64,000 nt of DNA from Pseudomonas sp. B21-048 (GCF_024748615.1 NZ_CP087168.1:1116001-1180000), one strand, 5' to 3'. Shown: positions 8,449-17,752, numbered from the stretch's first letter. Program-made: numbers and translations. The notes: generated from the letters alone by a model not told the origin.

Positions 8449-9258
8449 TTATTGAAGAACAAAATAATCGTAGCGCATCGACACGGTGACCTCGAACGGC
8501 TCGACCTGTTCGATAACCGCCGTCCGGCGTTCGGCACTCGCGCGCCAGCCGTGGGGTGTCATGGCCAACAGGTTCGCACGATCCTGACCACTTTCCAGCG
8601 TCAGTTTGAATTCCAGGGTTTCGCTGTGCTGCAGCGCCATGCCTTCCGGCACCAGCGCCAAATGCTTGTTGTCGGTGTACTCGCGCACTTCGTCGTACAG
8701 TCGCTCGCGCAATTCCATCAGATGGCCGCTGGTCGGCCCGACTTTCATCAAGCCGCCGCCGGGGCTGAGCAAGCGTTTGGCCTCTTCCCAGTCCAGCGGG
8801 CTGAAAACGCTGGCGAGAAACTGGCAGCTGCCTGAGGTCAACGGCACCCGCGCCATGCTCGCGATCAACCAGGTCAGCTGCGGATTGCGTTTGCAGGCGC
8901 GTTTGACCGCTTCGCGGGAAATGTCCAGGGCGTATCCGTCGGCATTGGGCAACGCTTCGGCGATTTGCGCGGTGTAGTAACCCTCGCCACAACCGATGTC
9001 CAGCCAGCGCTGGGGCGCGTACTGCGCCGCCAGTTCCGCCAGACGCTTGGCCACCGGCGCGTAATGGCCGGCGTTCAAAAAGTCGCGACGGGCTTCGACC
9101 ATCGCCAGGTTATCCCCAGGGTCGCGGCTGTTTTTGTGCTGCACTGGCAACAGGTTCAAATAACCCTGTCGCGCACGGTCGAAACGATGCCCGGCGGGGC
9201 AAGCCACGCCGTTGTCCACCGCGTTCAGCGGTTCGCTGCAGATCGGACACGCAAGCAT
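8449..9258 (-). CDS. rlmA: 23S rRNA (guanine-N1)-methyltransferase RlmA-type
   Basis: A 269-residue SAM-dependent methyltransferase. An N-terminal zinc site is formed by Cys4, Cys7, Cys20 and His24 ([10 protein letters not shown] and ACPAGHRF). The SAM-binding motif WLDIGCGEGYYT is near residue 88. This layout matches RlmA(I), which methylates N1 of G745 in 23S rRNA helix 35; some relatives act at G748, so the exact base is inferred. Its ATG overlaps the dapE stop by one base (TGATG on the minus strand), which suggests translational coupling. Confidence 0.88.
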   Translation of the reverse strand: MLACPICSEPLNAVDNGVACPAGHRFDRARQGYLNLLPVQHKNSRDPGDNLAMVEARRDFLNAGHYAPVAKRLAELAAQYAPQRWLDIGCGEGYYTAQIAEALPNADGYALDISREAVKRACKRNPQLTWLIASMARVPLTSGSCQFLASVFSPLDWEEAKRLLSPGGGLMKVGPTSGHLMELRERLYDEVREYTDNKHLALVPEGMALQHSETLEFKLTLESGQDRANLLAMTPHGWRASAERRTAVIEQVEPFEVTVSMRYDYFVLQ

Positions 9259-10409
9259 CAGGCGAGCAACTTGATCAGGGTCTGGTAGTAGATTTCGGTC
9301 AGCACATCGAGATCGGCCGCCAGTACGCGCTCGTTGACCTGGTGGATCGTCGCATTGACCGGGCCCAGTTCGACCACCTGAGTACCCATGGTCGCGATGA
9401 AACGCCCATCGGAAGTACCGCCGCTGGTGGAGGCTGTGGTTTCGCGACCGGTAATGTCCTTGATGCTCGCCGACACGGCGTCGAGCAGGGCGCCCGGTTC
9501 GGTGAGGAACGGCAGGCCGGACAGCGCCCAGTCGATGTGCCAGTCCAGACCGTGCTTGTCGAGAATGTCGGCGACGCGTTTTTGCAGGCCTTCGACGGTG
9601 GACTCGGTGGAAAAACGGAAGTTGAACACCGCCACCAATTCACCCGGAATCACGTTGGTCGCGCCAGTGCCGGAATTCACGTTGGAAATCTGGAAGCTGG
9701 TCGGCGGGAAGAAGTCGTTGCCGTGGTCCCAATGCTCGGCGGCCAATTCGGCCAGCGCCGGGGCAGCGAGGTGGATCGGGTTCTTCGCCAGGTGTGGATA
9801 AGCCACGTGACCCTGCACACCGCGCACGGTCAATTTGGCGCCGAGGGAGCCGCGACGGCCATTCTTGACCACGTCACCCACCAGGGTAGTGCTCGACGGT
9901 TCGCCGACGATGCACCAGTCCAGACGTTCCTTACGGGCGGCGAGGCGTTCGATCACAGCCTTGGTGCCGTGATGGGCCGGGCCTTCCTCGTCGCTGGTGA
10001 TCAGGAACGCAACCTTGCCCTTGTGGTCCGGGTAGTCGGCGACAAAGCGCTCGGCCGCCACCGTCATGGAGGCGAGGCTGCCTTTCATGTCTGCCGCGCC
10101 ACGGCCACAGAGCATGCCATGCTCGTCGATCACCGCGTTGAACGGCTCAATCTGCCAGGCGCTTACCGGGCCGGTCGGCACTACGTCGGTATGACCGGCG
10201 AAGCACAGCACCGGACCTTCCTGTTTACCGTGAGTCGCCCAGAAGTTATCCACATCTTCTATGCGCATCGGTTCCAGTGTGAAACCGGCATCGCCCAGGC
10301 GCTGCATCATCTGCTTCTGGCAATCGGCGTCGACCGGCGTCACGGACGGACGGCGGATCAGGTCGATGGCGAGTTGAAGGGTCGGCGAAAGGTCGGCGTG
10401 GGCCGTCAT
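9258..10409 (-). CDS. dapE: Succinyl-diaminopimelate desuccinylase DapE
   Basis: A 383-residue zinc metallohydrolase of the M20 family. It removes succinate from N-succinyl-L,L-diaminopimelate in the lysine and peptidoglycan precursor pathway. Metal ligands are visible in [13 protein letters not shown] (around residue 70), [12 protein letters not shown] (around 103) and [12 protein letters not shown] (around 135). The start at [10 protein letters not shown] has GGAGC upstream; the longer frame to 10550 runs through a REP palindrome and is not used. The pathway partners dapD and dapC lie at 16.1 and 17.8 kb. Confidence 0.96.
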   Translation of the reverse strand: MTAHADLSPTLQLAIDLIRRPSVTPVDADCQKQMMQRLGDAGFTLEPMRIEDVDNFWATHGKQEGPVLCFAGHTDVVPTGPVSAWQIEPFNAVIDEHGMLCGRGAADMKGSLASMTVAAERFVADYPDHKGKVAFLITSDEEGPAHHGTKAVIERLAARKERLDWCIVGEPSSTTLVGDVVKNGRRGSLGAKLTVRGVQGHVAYPHLAKNPIHLAAPALAELAAEHWDHGNDFFPPTSFQISNVNSGTGATNVIPGELVAVFNFRFSTESTVEGLQKRVADILDKHGLDWHIDWALSGLPFLTEPGALLDAVSASIKDITGRETTASTSGGTSDGRFIATMGTQVVELGPVNATIHQVNERVLAADLDVLTEIYYQTLIKLLA

Positions 10410-10442
10410 GGAAAGCTCCGATGTGTACAGCACGATAAACCT

Positions 10443-10519
10443 GTAGGAGCTGCCGAAGGCTGCGATCTTTTGATCCTGATTCTGAAAATCAAAAGATCGC
10501 AGCCTTCGGCAGCTCCTAC
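10443..10519. repeat. Paired inverted REP (REPIN-like)
   Basis: The sequence gtaggagctgccgaaggctg followed by cgatcttttgat is repeated as its exact reverse complement on the other side of a short loop. The total is 77 bp. It sits upstream of dapE and could form a strong hairpin. Confidence 0.88.
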
Positions 10520-10559
10520 CGAGTGTGTTGGCATTGAAAAGGGCGATCATTCTAAAGCA

Positions 10560-10585
10560 AAACGGCGACCCGAAGGCCGCCGTTT
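10560..10585 (-). terminator. Probable terminator behind the ndvB-like gene
   Basis: The arms AAACGGCG (10560-10567) and CGCCGTTT (10578-10585) enclose a short loop about 20 bases past the stop of the minus-strand glycosyltransferase gene. The T-rich tail on that strand is short (TTTTGC), so strength is uncertain. Confidence 0.6.
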
Positions 10586-10604
10586 GACGTTATCTAATAA
10601 CGGA

Positions 10605-13193
10605 TTACGCCGTTGCAGGTTCTGGCTTAGCCACCGGTTTTGGTAGCGAAGACAAGAACGCCATAATCAGCGCCGCCAGGTATGGCAGCGACTGCACCAG
10701 CAACATGGTCACCCAGAAGCGCATGTCGTTGCTCGGCAGGCCTTGCACCAGGAAGATCCCCAACGCCGCGCCCCACAACAGCAGCATGATGAACATCTCT
10801 TCGCGCGCTTCCGAAATGGCTACCCAGAAGCCGTGGTTATCGGCGTTTTTCGGGGTACGGAAGAACGGAATGCTGCTGGTGAAGAAACCGTACAGCACCG
10901 CTTTGGCGATGGTGTGCGACAACGCCAACCCGGCCAATGCCGCGCAGAACGCATCCTTGAGGTTGACCCCGACCGCACGGCGGTACAAGAAGATGATCTT
11001 GCCGACCTTGAACACGAACAACGCCAATGGCGGGATCGCGAAAATCAGCAGTGGTGGATCGACCCGTTGCGGCACGATGATCATCGCCGACGACCACAAC
11101 AACGCGCCGATGGTGAAGAAGATGTTCATGCCATCCGCGACCCACGGCAACCAGCCCGCGAGGAAGTGGTAACGCTGGCCACGGGTCAGTTCGGTGTCCT
11201 TGCCGCGCAGCAGGCTGGCGGTATGGCGCTTGATGATCTGAATCGCCCCGTAGGCCCAGCGGAAACGCTGCTTCTTGAAGTCGATAAAGGTATCGGGCAT
11301 CAGGCCTTTGCCGTAACTGTCGTGGTAGTACGCCGCCGACAGGCCTTTTTCGAACACGCGCAGACCCAACTCGGCGTCTTCACAGATGCACCAGTCGGCC
11401 CAGCCCAGTTCCTCGAGCACGGAGCGCCGGGTCATGGTCATGGTGCCGTGCTGAATGATCGCGTCACGGTCGTTGCGGGTGACCATGCCGATGTGGAAGA
11501 AGCCTTTGTACTCCGCGTAGCAAAGCTTCTTGAAGGTGCTTTCGTTCTGGTCGCGGTAATCCTGTGGCGACTGCACCACGGCGATTTTCGGATCGGCGAA
11601 GTGCGGCACCATGTGCTTGAGCCAGTTCGGGTCGACGCAGTAGTCCGAGTCGATCACCGCAATCACTTCGGCATCTTTGGCGGTGTGCGGAATCAGGTAA
11701 TTCAGCGCGCCACCCTTGAAACCGGCCAACGGTGCCACGTGGAAGAACTTGAAGCGCGGGCCGAGGGTTTCGCAATAATCGCGCACCGGTTCCCAGACCG
11801 CCGGGTCTTTGGTGTTGTTGTCGATGATCAGGACTTCGAAGTCCGGATAGTCGAGGTTGGCCAGGGCGTTGAGGGTCTGTTTGACCATCTCCGGCGGCTC
11901 GTTGTAGCAAGGTACGTGAATCGACACTTTCGGTCGGTAGTCCGATTCGCCCACGACCGGCAGGAATTCGCGCCGGCGTTTGTGGGTCCAGACCGCTTCG
12001 GCCAATTCATGGGCCTCGGTCAGCAGAACGATAAACACCCCGAGTGCACCGAGGGCAAGCAAGAAACCCACCGTCAGGCTGAACCAGGTGCTGTATTGCT
12101 GGCTGTAGTCATAACCGATCCAAACCAATACCGAACCGCAGAGGAACGCGATAAAAGTCAGGAAGGTGCGGCCACGTTGGCGCAGGGCCGAGCCGTCGAT
12201 CATCAGCAGGGTCAGCGACAGCAATGCCAACACTACTGAACCGATAGCCAGCACCCGCCATTGCGGGATCGCGACGACCGGACCTTCGAAGTTGAATTTC
12301 TGCTGACGCGCGGCGTTGAACACGCCCCAGTACGCGCCCACCGAACCTTCGTCACTGGCCTTCCACGGTTGGTCGAACGCTTCGATCACGAAGTAGTTGA
12401 AACCCTGACGGTTGAGCTTGTTGACCAATGTGCGCAGGTAAATCGCCTGGTCTGCCGGCGACGCATCGGCGCCACCGCGCATGCGGCCGTTGCTCGGCCA
12501 GCCGACCTCGGAGAGCAGCAGCGGCTTTTTCGGGAACATTTTTTTCAGATCACGGGCGCGGTCGAGAACGAACTGACCGGCCTTGTCCACCGGAACGAAC
12601 TCCCAGTAGGGCAGAACGTGAGCCGCGATCAGGTCGACGTGCTTGGCCAGGCTAGGGTTTTCTTCCCAGACGTGCCACTGCTCGGACGTGGTCACGGGCA
12701 CTTTCACGGCGGCACGGACACGATCGAGGATTACGCTCAGATCCTTGGCGGTAATTTCCTTACGGAAGATCGCCTCGTTACCTACAACCACGCGAACCAC
12801 GCTGCGGGAAGTGTTAGCCAGTTCAATGGCGCGCAGAATCTCGCGCTCGTTGCGTTCCTGGTCCGGGCTGATCCAGATCCCGAGGGTCACTCGCAGACCG
12901 AACTCTTCGGCCAGTTTGGGAATGTCTTGCAACGTGCCATCGACCGAGTAAGTACGGATGTTGTCCGTCAGCTTGCTCATGATCTCCAGGTCACGACGCA
13001 TTTCATCGTCGCTCGGATACTGCTCTTTCTGTGGGTACTGGCCTTGCTGGAACGGCGAGTACGAAAAGCCGGAGATCTGTTCCGGCCAGTTGGGGGCGGT
13101 GACGGGGCGATTGACCAGCGCCCAGAAACCGGTGAACAAGGCGGCGATTGCAAGAACCACGACCAGGTTGAGTCCAAATTTACGCGATGACAT
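10605..13193 (-). CDS. ndvB: NdvB-like beta-glucan synthase (GH17 domain plus GT2 transferase)
   Basis: With the start at MSSRKFGLNL the protein has 862 residues. One membrane helix comes first. A periplasmic GH17-like domain follows (about 40-320), with VVVGNEAIFRKE and LLLSEVGWPSNG carrying the two glutamates of that family. After more membrane helices comes a cytoplasmic family 2 glycosyltransferase with AVIDSDYCVDP (around 514), ICEDAELGLRVF (around 604) and QRFRWAYG (around 642), then further helices. This domain order matches P. aeruginosa NdvB, which makes cyclic beta-1,3-glucans linked to biofilm antibiotic tolerance. The upstream in-frame ATG at 13337 is less likely. The gene is divergent from tcdA. 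Confidence 0.85.
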   Translation of the reverse strand: MSSRKFGLNLVVVLAIAALFTGFWALVNRPVTAPNWPEQISGFSYSPFQQGQYPQKEQYPSDDEMRRDLEIMSKLTDNIRTYSVDGTLQDIPKLAEEFGLRVTLGIWISPDQERNEREILRAIELANTSRSVVRVVVGNEAIFRKEITAKDLSVILDRVRAAVKVPVTTSEQWHVWEENPSLAKHVDLIAAHVLPYWEFVPVDKAGQFVLDRARDLKKMFPKKPLLLSEVGWPSNGRMRGGADASPADQAIYLRTLVNKLNRQGFNYFVIEAFDQPWKASDEGSVGAYWGVFNAARQQKFNFEGPVVAIPQWRVLAIGSVVLALLSLTLLMIDGSALRQRGRTFLTFIAFLCGSVLVWIGYDYSQQYSTWFSLTVGFLLALGALGVFIVLLTEAHELAEAVWTHKRRREFLPVVGESDYRPKVSIHVPCYNEPPEMVKQTLNALANLDYPDFEVLIIDNNTKDPAVWEPVRDYCETLGPRFKFFHVAPLAGFKGGALNYLIPHTAKDAEVIAVIDSDYCVDPNWLKHMVPHFADPKIAVVQSPQDYRDQNESTFKKLCYAEYKGFFHIGMVTRNDRDAIIQHGTMTMTRRSVLEELGWADWCICEDAELGLRVFEKGLSAAYYHDSYGKGLMPDTFIDFKKQRFRWAYGAIQIIKRHTASLLRGKDTELTRGQRYHFLAGWLPWVADGMNIFFTIGALLWSSAMIIVPQRVDPPLLIFAIPPLALFVFKVGKIIFLYRRAVGVNLKDAFCAALAGLALSHTIAKAVLYGFFTSSIPFFRTPKNADNHGFWVAISEAREEMFIMLLLWGAALGIFLVQGLPSNDMRFWVTMLLVQSLPYLAALIMAFLSSLPKPVAKPEPATA

Positions 13194-13422
13194 AGCTATT
13201 TCAGGTTCCAGGGGCTGCTGAACGAAGGAACGGTCGGCGGCCGGCTGCCAAGGGGCGGGGGCGCGCATCCTACACTGGGCATTCACTGATCGTACAGCGG
13301 ACAGGGAAATGCCCGATATTGGGCAGTTAACTTTCACTTAAGTTCTTACTCTTGTCGCTTGAAGCTTAAAACTTGCCGCTGCATTCGTCCTATAATGCGC
13401 GCCGGTTTTTGGGGTAATGGTC

Positions 13423-14232
13423 ATGAGTACAGAAGATCCACGGTTTGCTGGCATCGCCCGCTTGTATGGTATCGACGGCCTTGAGCGTTTGCGCGCGGCC
13501 CATGTGGCGATCGTCGGCGTCGGTGGCGTCGGTTCCTGGGCGGCGGAAGCGGTTGCCCGGTGTGGCGTGGGCGAGATTTCGCTGTTCGACCTGGATGACG
13601 TCTGTGTCAGCAACGTCAATCGGCAACTGCATGCGCTGGACAGCACTGTCGGCAAGCCCAAGGTCGAGGTGATGGCCGAGCGCCTGCGCGGGATCAACCC
13701 GGACTGCACGGTGCACGCGGTGGCGGACTTCGTCACCCGTGAAACCATGGCCGAGTACATCACGCCGAACATCGACTGCGTGATCGATTGCATCGACAGC
13801 GTCAATGCCAAAGCCGCGCTGATCGCCTGGTGCAAGCGACGCAAGATTCAGATCATCACCACCGGCGGCGCGGGCGGGCAGATCGACCCGACACTGATCC
13901 AGGTCTGCGACTTGAACCGCACGTTCAACGATCCGCTGGCGTCGAAAGTACGCTCTACATTGCGTCGCGACTACGGCTTCTCCCGCACCGTGACCCGCCA
14001 CTACAGCGTGCCCTGCGTGTTTTCCACCGAGCAACTGCGCTACCCGAAACCGGATGGCAGCATTTGCCTGCAAAAGAGTTTTGTCGGTGACGGCGTGAAG
14101 CTCGACTGCGCCGGGGGCTTTGGCGCGGTGATGATGGTAACGGCGACGTTCGGCATGGTCGCGGCGACCAAGGCTGTGGATAAGATTGTGGCGGGGGTTC
14201 GGCGCCCGGCGGATCGGGTCAAGCCTGCCTGA
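13423..14232 (+). CDS. tcdA: tRNA threonylcarbamoyladenosine dehydratase TcdA (CsdL)
   Basis: A 269-residue E1-like (ThiF/MoeB) enzyme that cyclises the t6A base at position 37 of ANN-decoding tRNAs to ct6A using ATP. The nucleotide-binding glycine loop VAIVGVGGVGSWAAEAVAR lies near residue 30. LFDLDDVCVSNVNRQLHA carries the conserved Asp, Asn and Arg that bind ATP. A second ATG six bases upstream is closer to the GGGG site than usual, so 13423 is preferred. The enzyme depends in vivo on the CsdA-CsdE sulfur relay, whose genes converge on it from the other strand. Confidence 0.94.
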   Translation: MSTEDPRFAGIARLYGIDGLERLRAAHVAIVGVGGVGSWAAEAVARCGVGEISLFDLDDVCVSNVNRQLHALDSTVGKPKVEVMAERLRGINPDCTVHAVADFVTRETMAEYITPNIDCVIDCIDSVNAKAALIAWCKRRKIQIITTGGAGGQIDPTLIQVCDLNRTFNDPLASKVRSTLRRDYGFSRTVTRHYSVPCVFSTEQLRYPKPDGSICLQKSFVGDGVKLDCAGGFGAVMMVTATFGMVAATKAVDKIVAGVRRPADRVKPA

Positions 14233-14236
14233 CACC

Positions 14237-14346
14237 GATCGTTCCCACGCTCTGCGTGGGAATGCAGCCCGGGACGCTCTGCGTCCCTTCACAGCCGAAC
14301 GCGGAGCGTCCGTGGAGGCATTCCCACGCGGAGCGTGGGAACGATC
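14237..14346. repeat. 110-bp four-hairpin inverted-repeat element, copy 2 (interior inverted)
   Basis: The 29-base ends are nearly identical to those at 7884-7994. The interior (gcccgggacgctctgcgtcc and onward) is the reverse complement of the copy 1 interior, so the two elements are in opposite orientation. It fills the whole gap between convergent tcdA and csdE. Its last two bases form part of the csdE stop codon. Confidence 0.87.
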
Positions 14347-14749
14347 AGTGCGCCAGCTCACGCATCCGCTGCAACACGGCATTGAGGCCATTACTGCGCG
14401 ACGACGATAACTGCCGCGACAGCCCCAGCTGATTAAACCACTCCGGCAAATCCACCTCTTGCAACTCGGCGGCGGACAAACCATTGACCCGCGCCAGCAA
14501 CAGCGCCACCAACCCGCGAATCAACCGCGCATCGCTGCTGGCGCTGAACTGCCAATGATCGTCCTGCAGCGCACCCACCAGCCAGACCTGGCTTTCACAG
14601 CCATGCACGCGGTTGGCCTCGACTTTATCCACATCGCTCAACGCCGGCAGGCGGTCGCCCCATTGCATCAGCAACCGAGCCCGCTGTTCCCAACTCGCCG
14701 CTTGCTGAAAAGTATCCAGCGCGGTGACGGCATCGGCGGGCAAGGTCAT
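14345..14749 (-). CDS. csdE: SufE-family sulfur acceptor CsdE
   Basis: A 134-residue SufE-fold protein. The sulfur-accepting cysteine lies in NRVHGCESQVWLVG near residue 50. The Arg- and Leu-rich DARLIRGLVALLLARVNG follows, as is typical. It accepts persulfide sulfur from the cysteine desulfurase CsdA. The start codon overlaps the csdA stop in an ATGA, so the pair is translationally coupled. The choice of CsdE over SufE rests on the neighbouring csdA and tcdA; no suf operon genes are present here. Confidence 0.9.
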   Translation of the reverse strand: MTLPADAVTALDTFQQAASWEQRARLLMQWGDRLPALSDVDKVEANRVHGCESQVWLVGALQDDHWQFSASSDARLIRGLVALLLARVNGLSAAELQEVDLPEWFNQLGLSRQLSSSRSNGLNAVLQRMRELAH

Positions 14750-15951
14750 CTCAACAACTCCAGGGCTTGATCCAGCGCTTCAAAAAAGCGCTCGAGGTCT
14801 TCGGAATCGTTGTACAACGCCAACGACACCCGAACCGCCCCAGCCAGTTCAAAGCTCTTGAGCAACGGCATGGCGCAATGATGACCGGCGCGTACGGCGA
14901 TTCCTTGTTCGGTCAGCAAATGCGCCAGATCCGAGTTATGCACACCCTCGACGACAAAACTGGCCAGGGCCAGTTGCGGCTTGCCCAGCAGGCGAATGCC
15001 ATTGCGCGCTTCAAGGCCTTTGAGCAAATAGTCATGCAGCGCCGCTTCATGGGCAGACACGGCGTCCTGCTCGAGCCCCGCCAGATAATCCAGGGTCGCA
15101 CCCAGGCCAATCACGCTGGAAATCGGCGGCGTACCCGCCTCGAATCCCAGTGGTGCGGGACGAAAGCGTGCGTCGTGGTAGTTGGCATCCAGCACCATTT
15201 CGCCACCGAACTGCCACGGACGCAACTGCTCAAGCGCTTCATGACGACCGAACAGCACACCCAGGCCATCGGGGCCGTAGAGCTTATGGCTGGAAAATAC
15301 ATAGAAGTCGCAACCCAACGCCTGCACGTCATGCCGGCCATGCACCACGCCTTGAGCGCCGTCGACCACGGTCAGCGCGTTGTGCGCTTTGGCCATCGCC
15401 AATAACGCGGGCAACGGCTGCCAGGCGCCGAGCACGTTGGACAGCTGACTGACCGCCAGCAGGCGGGTACGTGGGCCGATCAGGCGAGCGGCGGCTTCAA
15501 GGTCAATCAAACCGTCGGCATCCAGCGGCAGGATCACCAGCTTCAAGTCGCGACGGTGGGCCAGTTGCTGCCACGGCAACAGGTTGGCGTGGTGCTCCAG
15601 AGCGCTGATGACAATTTCATCGCCCGGATTGAATACGTGTTCCAGGCCATAGGCCAGGAGGTTCAGCGCGGACGTCGCGCCGTGGGTAAAGATGATCTGC
15701 CCGCAATCGCCGGTATTGAGCCATTGCGCAACTTTGCTGCGGCTGTCCTCGAACGCCTGGGTGGCATGAGCGCCGGGCAAGTGTTGAGCCCGATGCACGT
15801 TGGCCGCGCCATTGGCGTAGTAATGCGCCAGGGCATCCAGCAGGGCTTGAGGTTTTTGCGTGGTGGCGGCGTTGTCCAGATAAGTCTGGTCTTGCCGTTG
15901 CAATGCGGCGATGGCCGGAAAATCGGCGCGCCAGGGAGAGGGAATCATCAT
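14746..15951 (-). CDS. csdA: Cysteine desulfurase CsdA/SufS-type
   Basis: A 401-residue class V aminotransferase-fold PLP enzyme. It takes sulfur from cysteine as a persulfide. YLDNAATTQKP lies near the start, and the PLP lysine is in YVFSSHKLYGPDGLGVL near residue 220. The catalytic Cys region RAGHHCAMPLL is near residue 360, matching the group II (SufS/CsdA) enzymes. Two adjacent ATG codons mark the start, with an AGGG upstream. It forms an operon with csdE. The product supplies sulfur for TcdA-dependent tRNA modification and possibly for Fe-S clusters. Confidence 0.94.
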   Translation of the reverse strand: MMIPSPWRADFPAIAALQRQDQTYLDNAATTQKPQALLDALAHYYANGAANVHRAQHLPGAHATQAFEDSRSKVAQWLNTGDCGQIIFTHGATSALNLLAYGLEHVFNPGDEIVISALEHHANLLPWQQLAHRRDLKLVILPLDADGLIDLEAAARLIGPRTRLLAVSQLSNVLGAWQPLPALLAMAKAHNALTVVDGAQGVVHGRHDVQALGCDFYVFSSHKLYGPDGLGVLFGRHEALEQLRPWQFGGEMVLDANYHDARFRPAPLGFEAGTPPISSVIGLGATLDYLAGLEQDAVSAHEAALHDYLLKGLEARNGIRLLGKPQLALASFVVEGVHNSDLAHLLTEQGIAVRAGHHCAMPLLKSFELAGAVRVSLALYNDSEDLERFFEALDQALELLR

Positions 15952-16052
15952 GCTATCGGGCCCTGGTGAACATGGGCGGGTGGAACGCCAAACCTTGTAG
16001 GAACGCCGCATCGCTCGCTCCTACAAGATCAGGTGATCCTGTGACGCCCTGC

Positions 16053-17087
16053 TTAGTTGTGAGCGTGCAGCGCTTCGTTCAGTTCGATGGCCGATTTGTG
16101 GGTTTTGCACTCCACGGCACCGGTCTCCGAATTGCGGCGGAACAATAGGTCAGGCTGACCAGCCAGTTCACGGGCCTTAACGACTTTGACCAGTTTGTTG
16201 TGCTCGTCCAGCAACGCCACCTTGGTGCCGGCCGTCACGTACAGCCCCGACTCAACAGTGTTGCGGTCGCCCAACGGGATACCGATACCGGCGTTGGCGC
16301 CGATCAGGCAGCCTTCGCCAACCTTGATCACGATGTTGCCGCCACCCGATAGGGTGCCCATGGTCGAGCAACCGCCGCCCAAGTCCGAACCCTTGCCGAC
16401 GAACACGCCCGCCGACACACGACCTTCGATCATGCCCGGGCCTTCAGTGCCGGCGTTGAAGTTGACGAAACCTTCGTGCATCACGGTGGTGCCTTCGCCC
16501 ACGTAAGCGCCCAGACGAATACGCGCCGCGTCAGCGATACGCACGCCGGCCGGTACCACGTAGTCGGTCATTTTCGGGAACTTGTCCACCGAGAACACTT
16601 CCAGCAGCTCGCCGCGCAGGCGGGCTTCCAGTTGATGCTCGGCCAGTTCGGCCAGGTCGATCGCGCCCTGGCTGGTCCAGGCCACGTTTGGCAGCAGCGG
16701 GAACACGCCGGCCAGGTTCAGGCCATGCGGCTTGACCAGGCGATGGGACAGCAAATGCAGCTTGAGGTAAGCCTCAGGCGTGGAGGTCAGCTGAGCGTCT
16801 TCGGCCAAAATAGTGGCGACCAGCGGCTTGTGGCTCTCGGCCAGACGGGTCAGCAGTGCCGCTTGTGCAGCGTCGACGCTTTTCAGCGCTTCGGCCAATT
16901 GCGACGCCTGAGCGGTGCTGAAGGCGATGGCTTGATTGCCTTCGGTGTAGCCCAGAGCCGGTGCAATGGCAGCGACCAGTTCGGCCGACGGATTGAGCAA
17001 TGGCTGCGCGTAAAACACTTCCAGCCATGCGCCTTGACGGTTTTGAGTGCCGACACCAAAGGCCAGGCTGAACAGGGTAGTGGACAT
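16053..17087 (-). CDS. dapD: Tetrahydrodipicolinate N-succinyltransferase DapD
   Basis: A 344-residue protein of the longer, Pseudomonas-type DapD. It transfers succinyl from succinyl-CoA to tetrahydrodipicolinate, the first committed step of the succinylase branch of lysine synthesis. The C-terminal half is a left-handed beta helix built from hexapeptide repeats (RIRLGAYVGEGTTVMHEGFVN, GVFVGKGSDLGGG, LIGANAGIGIPLGDRN). A clear AGAGGTG site precedes the ATG. The gene is followed about 100 bases later by csdA, and a Spx/ArsC-like gene lies upstream on the same strand. Confidence 0.97.
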   Translation of the reverse strand: MSTTLFSLAFGVGTQNRQGAWLEVFYAQPLLNPSAELVAAIAPALGYTEGNQAIAFSTAQASQLAEALKSVDAAQAALLTRLAESHKPLVATILAEDAQLTSTPEAYLKLHLLSHRLVKPHGLNLAGVFPLLPNVAWTSQGAIDLAELAEHQLEARLRGELLEVFSVDKFPKMTDYVVPAGVRIADAARIRLGAYVGEGTTVMHEGFVNFNAGTEGPGMIEGRVSAGVFVGKGSDLGGGCSTMGTLSGGGNIVIKVGEGCLIGANAGIGIPLGDRNTVESGLYVTAGTKVALLDEHNKLVKVVKARELAGQPDLLFRRNSETGAVECKTHKSAIELNEALHAHN

Positions 17088-17120
17088 GTTGACACCTCTA
17101 ACAAAATGGAACGGGCTGGC

Positions 17121-17483
17121 TTACTTGAGCGCTGCCGCGTAGATATCTGGCTTGAAGCCAATCAGGGTTCGGTCACCGAGATCGAGCACCGGGCGCTTGA
17201 TCATCGAGGGTTGTGCGAGCATCAGTTCGATGGCTTTCGGCTGGTCGAGATCGGCTTTGCGTTCGTCGTCGAGCTTGCGAAAGGTCGTGCCTGCACGGTT
17301 CAGCACCACTTGCCAGCCGTGCTCGTCGCACCATTGGCTCAGGTGTTTACGGTCGATTCCAACCGTTTTGTAATCATGGAAGTCATAGCTGACAGCGTGT
17401 TCATCGAGCCAGGTGCGCGCCTTTTTCATGGTGTCGCAGGCTTTGATGCCGAAAAGGTGCAACGTTTTGCTTGAAGCGGTCAA
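17121..17483 (-). CDS. Spx/MgsR/ArsC-like reductase family protein (YffB type)
   Basis: A 120-residue thioredoxin-fold protein. LHLFGIKACDTMKKARTWLDEH carries a single cysteine in the position of the ArsC/Spx active site; the protein lacks a CXXC pair. The central RAGTTFRKLDDERKADLDQ and the later MIKRPVLDLGDRTLIGF are typical of the YffB group. The start is taken as TTG because GGGGG lies 7 bases upstream; an ATG further up (ORF to 17672) has no such site. The gene sits between dapC and dapD, an arrangement I recall in other pseudomonads. No arsenic genes are nearby, so arsenate reduction is unlikely. Confidence 0.82.
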   Translation of the reverse strand: MTASSKTLHLFGIKACDTMKKARTWLDEHAVSYDFHDYKTVGIDRKHLSQWCDEHGWQVVLNRAGTTFRKLDDERKADLDQPKAIELMLAQPSMIKRPVLDLGDRTLIGFKPDIYAAALK

Positions 17484-17752
17484 GGAATTGCCCCCTTTGC
17501 AGGTGCTGAACATAAAAGGTGACGGATTATGCCATGACCGGACGGTTTCGCGACGGCTGTGGTCGGGTTTGTCTTTTTGACTTGGATAGCCGCTGTTCCA
17601 TAGGACATAGGTGCAGCAGTCGGCCTGCATTCCAAGCGGCGAATGTGGCACTTCAATGGTCGGCTCAAGCACAAGCGCGCAGTGATTTTCGGGAGCGGCG
17701 CTTGCGCTTGAAAGCGCTGCGGGTGCAGCGCATTTATGTAGGCGCGAGGCTG

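Noticed and set aside
10743..12239. 498-codon open frame opposite the ndvB-like gene
   Set aside because: Shadow of the real gene, with low-complexity residues rich in Arg, Gln and His.
17121..17672. Longer start of the Spx/ArsC-like gene and arsenate reductase function
   Set aside because: The extension has no ribosome binding site and adds residues not related to the fold; there are no ars genes nearby.
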